Shown here one piece after another: positions 54,755 to 64,000 of a stretch of DNA of 64,000 bases. The notes beneath the pieces were generated by a model. The model ran no database searches, was not told where the DNA came from, and saw only the letters and a list, made by a program, of their open reading frames with translations. The first letter of the stretch is position 1. The number at the start of each line of letters is the position of its first letter. A program made the translations under genes and the position numbers. The DNA comes from Triparma columacea (Eukaryota > Sar > Bolidophyceae > Parmales > Triparmaceae): positions 15,614 through 79,613 of the forward strand of contig BRYA01000273.1 of NCBI GenBank assembly GCA_030267965.1. The letters run 5' to 3'.

Positions 54755-55104
54755 GTGTGAGGGTTTGGAAAGTGACCCGATTGACTCTCCTCAAGCCTTT
54801 TCGGCCGGTCTCCTGGCAAAATTATAAGGCAACAACAATCGAACCCCAAAATCATTGACTTGATATTTCAACGCAATGTGCAAGCCTGGCTCCCAAAAAC
54901 AACTACCAGTACTGACCTCTCATCTTCAAACGCTTTGAACTCAGAAATGGGTGACGAAGTAGTCATTTTCTGCCCTCTCAAATATTTGCCACTTTTCCGA
55001 CTTTTCCACTTCATTTCTTCATTTTTCCTCTCCCTTCTTCCCTCACTTTTCCACCTTTTCCTAGATCATACCAAACAAAACCGTCCGAATTACCCCCCCA
55101 CTCC
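54755..55104. promoter_or_regulatory. Divergent intergenic region, Rab / SCC2
   Basis: About 350 bp. It probably contains the missing first exon of the Rab gene: on the minus strand, ATGAGAG followed by GTCAGT near 54910 and an AG near 54785 would join in frame, but other solutions exist. The SCC2-proximal part is T/C-rich. Confidence 0.35.
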
Positions 55105-58100
55105 ATGATGACCTCACCCACGACAGTCACCCACAGTCTGCCTCCCCCAATATCACCGAAACTTGTTCCTCAGTGCGAAATTCCCCCTAGCAAAGTTGCC
55201 CCCGCCCCGAGTGATGTTGCCATTGCTAAATTGGAGTCCCCTGTAGCCTCCTCGGAACCAACACCTAGCGAATCCCATCTCTTAGAAGCAAATACACCGA
55301 CGAACACGACAGATTTCTCGACAAGTCGTCAGATTCCCCTAAATTCTACCGGCGGGACGAAAGACCCAACCTCCCTCCAACCCACCAAAATGGATATCTT
55401 CCCTTCACCCCGCCCTCCATCGGCATCCAAAACCCCTGCATCTTCCCTCTTTCCCTCCCCCCTGGCCTCATCAACAGGATCGAGTCAGCCCCCTCCAGAA
55501 AAGGCTCCCAGGGCACCCTGCGTTGAGGGTGACGATGTTGATAAGTTGTTGACCTACCTAGAGAAGCTCACGGAGTCTTGTGACCGTCGTTCCGAGGCCC
55601 TCCATCATAATACATCCATTGACGCCCCGATTAGCGAGAGTTCTCAGGGATCTTCCCAGGAATCGGGCTGTCCCCAGGAGAGCAAAGGTGAGGGACAGAT
55701 TCATTCTCCCCCCTCCCCCTTCCCTCCTTCCTACTAACCCCCCCCCCCTTCCCCCCTTTCCACCTGCTCCAGCCATCCCTCAACCATCAAATCCCACCAA
55801 TTGCCTCCTAACTCCGACTGAGATCACCCAGCTGGGCATTCGTGTGTCTTCCCTTCACTCCTACGACCTCACCAACTTCCTGAAGAGGCAGGAGAACTAC
55901 CTCGATAATGATGCGAGCTACCTCCTCCCCACCGACCACATCTCATCCGTCCTGGACAACCTGCACATCGCCGCCTCGTCAGGAATCTCTGTTGACCTGC
56001 CCAATCTCGCACTAAACTTTTTCAACTACGACTCGATCGATTCGATAAATTCCGACCCCACATCCTTCAATGCCAACATGAACGAGTACGTGAGGTCTCA
56101 GTCCTTCAAAGCACAGTACCAGTGTTCACTTCGCTCCGTGACGGCGTCCAAGATCCTCCTGGACCTCATGAGCTTCAGGGGCGTCGAAAGGACGGCCGTT
56201 AGGGAGGAGGTTGTCGAGGATATTGTGCAGCTCTTCAAACAGGTCATGAACTCGCACGTTATCCCCTGCATCGACCCTACAACTTTCAAGATCAAAGTCA
56301 CAAAGTCAACGACCCCTTCAGCTGCTGCAACATCCTCCATCCTGCACACCCCTCTCCCCCTCGTCCACTACCTCCAGCAGACTGTCCCAACAACCATAAC
56401 CTTCCTAGAATCCTTCAATTCCTTCCTCAATCAAATCCCAATCTCGGACCCTCAGCTCCTCACCGTGACCCACACTATGCTTCAGACTCTCCACCTGATT
56501 CCTGCCACCGCGACCCCCAAGGCTACCAACCTTCTCCACTCCCTTCAGCTCGCGACCCTCGACATCCTCAGCACCGTCTTCCAGCTTTACCCTCGCCACC
56601 GAACCATCATCCTGGAGGACCTTTTTTCAGTGATGCTCAAGCTCCCAAACAACAAGAAGACCCTCCGCACCTACCAGGTCGATACGTATGAGTTGACCAG
56701 CACGGCCGACGTGGATCCGGACGAGACGAGAGAGGAAGACGACGCCGCTGCCATATTCGAGGACGATGACAATGGGGCTACGTCCATCATCAACGTCGAC
56801 TCTCAAACCTCCCACATCCAGATGGTCACAGCGGCCGTCCTGTTGATGGTCCAGTCTTGCGTGACAAACCCACAGGCGTCGACCTCGCTCTCAGGCATCC
56901 ACCACCCCACGGCCATGTCCGAATTCTTCGTCACACAGCTACTCAACCGAACCAGCAAGGTGAGATTGGACGATACTCAAAGCTTTTCGCGACAGTACTG
57001 TGTGGGGTCTCCACCTAATTCAGCTCGTTGCATCGCTTCGCTCGTCTCATCGCTCGTCTCATCGCTCGTCGCAGAAACAACTGGATTCGGGAAACCCCTT
57101 CAAGGTCGTCCTCCTCAACATCATCGATGACCTCCTCCTCACGCACATGCACCCGTCCTTCCCTGCATCTATCCTCCTCCTCAAGACCTTCTCCTCCACC
57201 ATTGCCATGCACGCTTTCCATTACAACAGCAAGTCCTCCAGAACCATGGAGGCAACCTACCTGACGACCTGCTTTGAAATCCTTGGCAAGATCTCTGCCA
57301 ACTTTTCTACTCACCTCTCGGCGCTTCGCAACTCAACTCTCCACCTTCCCATGACTGCCAACTTCCTCACCCCCGAGGAAGTTGATGGAGACAGAGAGGA
57401 GGACACTTCGTGCATCTGCGGTCGCTCCCACATCACAAACACTTTCATGCTGGACTGCGACAGGTGCCACAAGTGGTTCCATGGGAGCTGCGTCAAGGTC
57501 AGGAAGGACGAAATTCCCGATACGTGGGTTTGCGACGAGGTGAGAATGTAGAATGGGCGGGGCACAGGCTCTACAGTTCCGAACACTAACACAACTCCTC
57601 CCCGTCCCCTCTCCCTCATTTCGCTGCTCCCCGCCGCAGTGCCAAATGCTCCTCTGTGCCAAGGAGCAGCAGAAGCTCACCTTCGACCTTTTCGAGGAGC
57701 TCTTTGGTGACGAGGGATCGTTCGATGAGTCTGCGCGCAGGGTTTCTATAACTCCCTCCTCCGGTAACAAGCTTATGTCCAAGGAGGAGAGTGGCCAACT
57801 GCAAAAGGAAAGGAGGGACCAAATGGAAAAAATCGTCTTCCGCCAGCTACTTCTCGACTACCTCTCAACCCGGGACAAGGACAACGACGAGATTTGCAGG
57901 AAATTCCAGATCGCAAAGTGGGTCGACGACCTTGAGGGAGATATCATGCCCCTCGAGGGGCTCGATGGCACGCCCCTCACCCCTGAAGACGCTTCTACCG
58001 GAAACTCGGGCCGCCGCAGCAACAGGAACAAGAAATCAACTCAGAAGAAGAGGAAAAAGTTGGAGGAGGTGAGAATGAACAAAAAGTAAGACGATATGAC

Positions 58101-61100
58101 GACGAGGATGCTCAACCCAACCATTCGCTCCCCGTCGCTCTGTGCAGTCCGGGAACAACCGCAAGATAGTCCTGCAGAACAAGATCACCCAACACCAAAT
58201 CTCCCACCTTCAGAACCAGTGGGAAAAGAGGAAGACCAACAAGAGTGACGAGAACGACACAATTCTCTCGCCCTACGCATCAATGAAGCTTCTCCAGACC
58301 GTGAACGCTCAGACGGACGTCCTAGAAACCTTCCCCCGCCTTCTTGGGACCATTTTGAGGCTCATGGGAGACCCCCTTGTCGCACTTCGCAAGCCTGCCG
58401 TCAAAGCTCTGAACCAAATCATAAGTGCCGACCCAAGGATGATGTTCCACAGGGTTGTGAAGAAGGCCGTCGCCAAGTGTTTCGTCGACGATGCCATTTC
58501 AGTCAGGGAGGCCGCCGTCACCTTGGTTGGCAACTACGTTCTGCAGTCCCCCAAGGTTGCTTACACGTACCACGAAGCCCTCCTCAATCGCCTCGAAGAC
58601 ACTGGAGTATCCGTCCGCAAGGCCGTGGTGAAGATCTTCCGCGATGTTCTCCTCACTCAGCCCCTTTACCCTCAGCGCACGGAGACCTGTTGTGCCCTTG
58701 TAGGCCGCTTCAACGATCCGAAGGAGGAGGAGGCGATCCGTGACAGTATCTACGACATCTTCATGAATTTGTGGTTCTCCAAGTCTAGCAGCAAGAAAAT
58801 TATGGCCACTACGACTACCGCTGCCGACTCTGACTCCGACGAAAAGACGCCCAATAAGAAAAACGGAACTACGTCTTCTTCCATGATTACCCCCAACGCG
58901 ACTGGATCTTCCGCCCCCGCAGCTTTCAGGAACGAGTTTTGTGCCTCCGCCCTTCAAATAATAGACGTAGTTTCCAAGATGAAGGACACCTCCTTCCTCG
59001 CCAATCTCGTTAGAAACTTGCTCTTCTCTCTCGGGGAGGGCGAGAAAATTAGCAAGTTGGCCCAGAGGAAGAAGAGGAGGGTGGAGGCGGAGAGGACGTG
59101 CTCTCAGATTGTTGCCCAGTGCGCCGAAGAGTTGGTTTGCTGGGACGAGGAGGGCGAGGGAGGAGAAGGCAGAAAGAGCCTTATAGGGATCGTCAGTACA
59201 CTCAATGTATTCGCTGAGGCCGCACCAAACCTACTCTTGCCCCACCTCGACACAATTCTCCCTTACCTGAAGACGGACTCAAATGACAACATCAACCAGA
59301 CGATTTGTACTCACCTTTGCAACATCCTCTCGTGCACGGCTTCCATCATGAGTAACGTTACCATAAAGCAAATAGCCACGTCCGACGTTGTGGAGGATTT
59401 ACTCTTGATGGTCCTCAGGTGCGGTCCGGAGGGGGTGAGCGCCTCCGTGAAGGCCCTATCGTTTTTGGGCGCCCACGTCGGACTTGGCCAGCCCAGAAAC
59501 ATCATCAAGGTGAAGCTCTTCAAGAAGTCGCGAGAGTTCTACTCCTACTTGATGCGCACGAAGGCCGTTACTGACGATCACAGCAAGCTCAAGGGTGCCG
59601 TCAGAAACAACATAATGAGAGCCCTCCAGATGCTTGGGTCGGTTTGCAAGTACAACACAGACATGTTCACGGGTTCGGACATCGCTCTCGTGTCTTCTTC
59701 TCCCATGGAAGCAGAGGACCTTCGGTACGCGAATTTGTCCATCAATGCCTTCAATCTCTTTCGCATATTCTTGGACAAGGTCGACGATCCTACCAAGACT
59801 AGCTCCCTTCGCGCCATGTCCGGTGTCTTCATCGGAACGCCGAAGCTATTCCTACAAGCGGAGCAGCTTGGCCTCATTGACGAGGTCATGGGCCCGACTT
59901 CTTCTACTGCCATGCAGCGTCAGGCACTCGAATGCTGGTGCGAAGTTCTTCTTTACCAGGAGAAGAGAGTGGAGGAGCTCAACTTGAAGGCCGCCGCCAA
60001 GATGAACAACAAGTCGGAGGGCAACGGAGGCGTTGGGTCCCCCAACAAGTCGATTAGCCAGAAGGTCAGCGGGGACCAAGATTCCGACGCCTGCCTCGCT
60101 GGAGGCGTCCTCACGTGCAAGGCCGACGCGTTCTACGGCTTCTGCATGTCGACTGACATCGGCATCAGGAGAGCTACAGTGAAGCTAATAGGGAGGATGC
60201 TGAGACAGGGGCTCATAAACCCCAACGATGCCATCCCCAACTTGCTCGCTTTGCAGGGAGACGTGGGAAGCGGGGGTGTTAGGGAGGAGGCATTAAGGTT
60301 GCTTGGAATCGAGGCCGAGAAGAGGCCTGAGATGCTTCGACAGAGGGTTAGGATGGGCATCGAGAGAGGGATGAAGCTCCAAAATCGCCTAGGGAAGAGC
60401 TTCAGCCCCGTGTTGAGGATGCCCGGGGGTGGCGTAGAGAGTGTCTTCGGAAGGGTTTACGTAGACAACATCAGGTCGGACAAGATGTTGAGGCAGAATT
60501 TGTTCAAGAGCCTCCTCGGGGTCTTTGTTGATGGAGAGGACGAAGCATCTGACTTTGTCCTGAACTACGTTGGAGCGACGTTGGCTCACCTTCCCTTCTT
60601 GAACCTGAACGAGGTCTTGAATATCATATATCAGGGAAGTGGAATCGTGGCTGTCGACGGGAATGCCGTCGTCGACAGTTTGAAAAAGGTTGTCAAGGCA
60701 ATGGGCGTCGAGGGGGAAGACGAGGATGGGGACGATTGCGGGGAAATGGGGTGGGAGGAGATCGGCACGCTCTTCGCATTGGACTGGAAGGGTATGGAGG
60801 AACCGCTCGAGAAGCTCAAAGGTCTCTTGAGGAAGGCTGACGCGATTGTGGTTCTGCTTAGGCTCAAGTTCTTCCTCAAAAAGGTTTACGGGATCGCCGA
60901 CAACAAGATCGACGAATACACGCCCATGGAGAAGGGAAGGCAGACGCCTCTCTCCCAGCCCGACGCGATGCCCGTGTTCGACGTTTTGAGCGCGACCAAG
61001 GACTACAAGGGTCCCTTGAAGAGGAGAGGGGGAAACAAGTACTCAACAGGTGACGAGGAAGTCGACGAGCTCATTTGGAAGCTCGCAAACTTCAGGAGGC

Positions 61101-61561
61101 TCATGTGCCAGTACGAGGGAGATTTCGAGCTCACCAAGGCGGCAACAGTCGTTGTTCAGAAGGCCACTGCGGAGGAGGGCAAGGTCGTGGCCGAGAAGAA
61201 GAAACCCAAGGGAAAGAAAAAGAAGAAGAAGAAGGTCGAAGAGGAGGACGATGACGAGATGCTCGAGGAGTTCGAGGATGAGGAGGAGCAGGGCATGGCC
61301 GATAGAGGATTGACCGAGGATGACTTCAATGACATCGATTTGGATGAGGACGACTTTGACGACGACGAGCCCCTCTTCATGAAGCTTCAGAAGAAGGCCG
61401 CAGCGGAAGCAAAGGCAGCAGCAGCAAAATCCAAATCGGGGGGGAAAAAAGGAAGCACAGGAAAGAAGAGAAGGGTGGCGGCTGTCAAGGTCGGAGACGA
61501 CGACGACGACGACTTTGTCACACCTAAGGTTACCAAGAGGAGGAGAAGATCCGTGAGGTGA
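55105..61561 (+). CDS. SCC2: Cohesin-loading factor SCC2/NIPBL with internal PHD finger
   Basis: Exons 55105-55687, 55773-56959, 57075-57539, 57640-58068 and 58148-61561, 2025 residues. The first 190 residues are Pro/Ser-rich and disordered. Helical repeats follow, then a PHD finger at residues about 701-747 (CICGRSH, LDCDRCHKWFHGSC, WVCDEC with the last Cys across a splice). From residue 889 come HEAT repeats with NIPBL signatures: ISADPRMMFHRVVKKAVAKC, DDAISVREAAVTLVGNYVL, DTGVSVRKAVVKIFRDVLL and RFNDPKEEEAIRDSIYDIF. The C-terminus is Lys-rich and acidic. SCC2 with SCC4 loads cohesin onto chromatin and activates its ATPase. The PHD finger is as in plant SCC2 and absent from yeast and animal proteins. 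Confidence 0.92.
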
Positions 61562-61651
61562 AAAGGGAAGTAGAGGGCGGGACGAGGAGGAATAGGGACG
61601 ATATAGCAATAGCGAAGATATTATAGTTTGAAAAACGGCCAGTTTGGGTTA

Positions 61652-63346
61652 TTATCCCGCTACTTCATCTGCCGCCACAAGTTCACTTGAGGCACCAATG
61701 TCACAGTGCAAGAATGCACAGCTACGACCGCGAGGGCAACCTGACGGGGACAGATGGTAAACCATGCAGTGCTGACCATGCGAGGCGTTCCAAATTGCAA
61801 GCTGCTTCTCCTTTGTCAGCGCCATGAGAGAGGACACTGTCTTGAGGCTCGGGAGTTCCGCCCCGATGTTCAAGTAGTGGTCGAGGGGCTGAGGGGAGCG
61901 GCAGAAAGTCGAGTTTGCGTTAGTGTGCGACGAGTTTTGGCGATAGCTTTCGCCTTTTTTTCTGCCCGTTCTCACCTTCCCCTCTCGCTTCGCCTTCCGT
62001 TTCATTCTATCCTCATAACGTTTCCTCTTGCCCTCCTCGTGCTTTTTCTTTTCTAGCGCCTCCTTAACCTTCGCAGCTTTTTCAGTGTCGAACTTAAAGA
62101 GGGAGGGGTCCTGCTGGTACTGTCTACACTTGAGGACGAGCGATCTAACTTCCTCCACTGTGATAGCATTGATGACGTCGTCGATCAGCTGGTACTCCGT
62201 TAGGGGCTCCTTGAGCATGCGGCGGGTGTGAAAAGCTACAGTTCTCATGGTGGCAGGGTGGTCCTCGAGCAGGTCGAGGTACTCGAGGGCGAGGTTGACC
62301 TTGTCAGACGCGAAGGCCTTCAGCTTACTTCGCTCGGCAGGGTCGGAGATCGCGTCAACGAACAGGGCAGGGTTGTTCAGTATTCCCTCCGCTGACATGA
62401 CCCCGTCAGCCCCAGTCAGCTCAAGGTTCGCCTTGCAGTCATCGAACGTGATAATGTTTCCATTGGCAATGATGGGGAACATCGGGAATTTTTGTTTAAT
62501 CACCTTAACCTGATCCAGCATTGCGGGGCCATCGCGCGCACCAGCACCAGTTCGCTCGAACGACGCCCTGTGGCGCGCATGTATGGCAACGAGGGACGCA
62601 CCCGCATCCTTCAACTGCGTCACGAGGGTTATTGTCTTTTCTACAGTGTCGAGGAGGCGGATCTTGACAAAGACTGGGATTGACACGGCCTTGACAGTCT
62701 CACTGACGATAGAAAGGACCAACTCGCGGTCGACATCGTCGAGGAGGTACGAGCCATAGTGACCAACGTAGGCAACCCTTTGAGGGCAGCCGAGGTTAAG
62801 GTCGATCGCATCACACCTGGACTCGACAAGCTTGGCAGCGGCAGCCATCTCATTCGGTTTGTTGGCAGAGAAATGTGCAACAAGGGGGCGGTCAGTGGCA
62901 TTCGTCTGGAACTGCTCTTCTCTGTAAGCGTGCTCTGCAGGAAGGCAGAACCTAGCAGAGGAAATCATGGGAGTGTACGCGATTGTGGCACCGTACTTTC
63001 TGCACAGGAGTCGAAAAGGGAGCTCGGACGCCCCGACCATGGGAGCAAGAATGTAGGATACATCGGGGAGGCACTTGGCAGATTTGTTCTTCTTTGATGG
63101 GGGTAGGGGGGTCTGTGGTGTAGACTGGGGCTCGAGACTTCGCTTTGCGTTACTCAACAGAGGGAGTGAATACACCCCATCGTTTAAGTCCACTAACCCT
63201 TCCTTTTCGAGCGCCTCCAACACCTCCTTGGCTTGGCCTTTCGTTAATGGTTCCGCCCCTCTCCCCAATTTCCGAACTAGCTTCTTCATTTTAGCTTGAC
63301 CCTTCCTTTCTAGATACGATAATACAATTGCTTGCGCGGACTTCAT
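61652..63346 (-). CDS. DUS1: tRNA-dihydrouridine synthase (DUS1-type) with N-terminal winged-helix-like and C-terminal CCCH segments
   Basis: Minus-strand exons 63346-61976 and 61888-61652, 535 residues. The 87-base intron (61889-61975, GTGAG...CTCAG) is a multiple of three without stops, so an unspliced read-through of 564 residues is possible. Residues 1-65 look like a small winged helix (VRKLGRGAEPLTKGQAKEVL). The FMN barrel follows: YILAPMVGASELPFRLLCRKYG, DAIDLNLGCPQ (catalytic Cys187), GHYGSYLL, VAIHARHR, IIANGNI and SAEGILNNPALF. This fits DUS1 (U16/U17 of tRNA). The C-terminus has a CCCH-type cluster (CMVYHLSPSGC, RSCAFLH) for RNA binding, usually found in DUS3 rather than DUS1. Confidence 0.88.
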   Translation of the reverse strand: MKSAQAIVLSYLERKGQAKMKKLVRKLGRGAEPLTKGQAKEVLEALEKEGLVDLNDGVYSLPLLSNAKRSLEPQSTPQTPLPPSKKNKSAKCLPDVSYILAPMVGASELPFRLLCRKYGATIAYTPMISSARFCLPAEHAYREEQFQTNATDRPLVAHFSANKPNEMAAAAKLVESRCDAIDLNLGCPQRVAYVGHYGSYLLDDVDRELVLSIVSETVKAVSIPVFVKIRLLDTVEKTITLVTQLKDAGASLVAIHARHRASFERTGAGARDGPAMLDQVKVIKQKFPMFPIIANGNIITFDDCKANLELTGADGVMSAEGILNNPALFVDAISDPAERSKLKAFASDKVNLALEYLDLLEDHPATMRTVAFHTRRMLKEPLTEYQLIDDVINAITVEEVRSLVLKCRQYQQDPSLFKFDTEKAAKVKEALEKKKHEEGKRKRYEDRMKRKAKREGKVRTGRKKGESYRQNSSHTNANSTFCRSPQPLDHYLNIGAELPSLKTVSSLMALTKEKQLAIWNASHGQHCMVYHLSPSGCPRGRSCAFLHCDIGASSELVAADEVAG

Positions 63347-63417
63347 ACCCCGAAAAGCACTGGGACGAATAGGTGATGGGATACAGCTGCTGAGGATTTT
63401 TTGCTATTTTCTCCAGG
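63347..63417. promoter_or_regulatory. 71-bp divergent promoter
   Basis: Start codons of the dihydrouridine synthase (63346) and the membrane protein (63418) lie 71 bp apart on opposite strands, the tightest divergent pair in the window. It contains no obvious TATA box. Confidence 0.5.
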
Positions 63418-64000
63418 ATGAGGCTCTCGTGCCTTATGGCTGCAATGGTCGGTTTGACTACATCATTTGTGTTACCGGGGGCACAATTGCCGTCTTTTTC
63501 CAAAACAAAAACGAATTACAACCTTTATGGAGAAAAAGGAGAAGGGGAGGATTCCTCGCTGACTCCCAATGTTATCAAGAGCACTCTGGACTTCGCAGGT
63601 CTCGCGGAGGATGACGGAGAGAGCTCAATATACATGGGTTTCCTCCGTCGCAAGTCGAGCGAGGTCAACCCTAGGGCGATGGCGATGAATACAGTGGAGG
63701 AGAAACTCATCAACCTTCCCTCGGATGAGCGGCTGAGGCGCTTCGTCGCTGGCGACATCGCCATAATATCAGTCCTTGTCTTCTTCGCACTCTCATCTCC
63801 TCCCACCTTGCTTTCTCCTATAATCTCCCTTCCTTTCCTTTATCTTTCCCTAGGGTATGTGTTGAGTGGGAAGGAAGGTTTGTGAAACATTGCCCAGTCC
63901 GGCGTCGTCGATCTCGGCGGGGACCGCGGTATGGTCTCCTTAATAGATTCCGGCCGGGCCGAGCTAGCTCAAAAAATCCAGTCCAAGGTGAACGACTTCA
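63418..64000 (+). CDS. Plastid-type membrane protein, possibly continuing past an in-frame TGA to the window edge
   Basis: The frame from 63418 reads to TGA at 63883-63885 (155 residues). It begins with a signal peptide followed by TSFVLP, like a secondary-plastid signal. A polar region with MGFLRRKSSEVNP and VEEKLINLPSDERLRRFVAGD follows, then two membrane spans (IAIISVLVFFAL and LLSPIISLPFLYLSLGYVL). After the TGA the same frame stays open for 38 codons to the window end (GVVDLGGDRGMVSLIDSG) with coding-like base use. A 39-base intron (63859-63897), recoding or a base error could explain this. Family not recognised; thylakoid or envelope location is inference. Confidence 0.65.

Noticed and set aside
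63883..63885. Firm call of a selenocysteine codon
   Set aside because: No SECIS element can be looked for beyond the window, and a short intron or base error is equally possible, so it is left as an open observation.

Overview
The window is nuclear DNA of a gene-dense eukaryotic alga, most likely a photosynthetic stramenopile (heterokont). Four lines of evidence support this. (1) Nearly every gene has short GT-AG introns, many starting GTGAG. (2) An FtsZ has an N-terminal signal peptide followed by a Phe motif resembling the ASAFAP signal of red-lineage secondary plastids, and several other proteins begin the same way. (3) Flagellar proteins are present (CFAP91, a BART-domain protein). (4) Proteins are those of an ordinary eukaryotic nucleus: RNA polymerase III RPC5, cohesin loader SCC2/NIPBL, strawberry-notch helicase, Gle1, a Rab GTPase. 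A bolidophyte/Parmales-type alga would fit, but that assignment is inference.

Layout. 1-1043 is non-coding with a 190-bp hAT-like MITE. 1.0-4.2 kb: lipase-like hydrolase and an FHA (NIPP1-like) protein. 4.4-8.1 kb: a dioxygenase-sulfotransferase fusion and an eEF1A-methyltransferase/eEF1B-exchange-domain fusion. 8.2-18.7 kb: cysteine synthase/CBS-like enzyme, coiled-coil protein, GRWD1, RPC5, BART-UBA coiled-coil protein, small basic protein. 18.8-26.2 kb: plastid FtsZ, an orphan purine-rich gene, and a four-domain peptide:N-glycanase. 26.3-36.9 kb: CFAP91, a cyclic-nucleotide-gated channel-like protein, SBNO. 37.2-43.7 kb: aldo/keto reductase, a Gle1 protein carrying FG repeats and a CCCH finger, and a WD40 protein with a duplicated last exon. 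44.0-46.4 kb: a small membrane protein and a second N-glycanase-like gene interrupted by an assembly gap. 47.4-54.8 kb: CW-finger protein, plastid HAD-ITPase fusion, double dsRBM protein, tail-anchored protein, Rab. 55.1-64.0 kb: SCC2, tRNA dihydrouridine synthase, plastid membrane protein running to the window edge.

Genes alternate strand strikingly and are packed as convergent and divergent pairs, some only about 35-150 bp apart. There is no operon-like pathway. The main theme is domain fusion: several genes join partners that are separate proteins in well-studied eukaryotes (eEF1A methyltransferase + eEF1B exchange domain; Gle1 + Nup42-like FG/CCCH; Asp-hydroxylase-like dioxygenase + sulfotransferase; HAD phosphatase + ITPase; N-glycanase + ILEI + thioredoxin-like + PUB). 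A second theme is that introns in unrelated genes share sequence (a CTTCGCTCCTC block near the 3' end and, in several, a complementary arm near the 5' end), as expected of introner-like elements.

Limits: all gene models come from reading splice signals and frames by eye, without transcripts or database searches. The sequence has two N gaps (3740-3743, 45811-45875) beside long G runs, where frames cannot be trusted.
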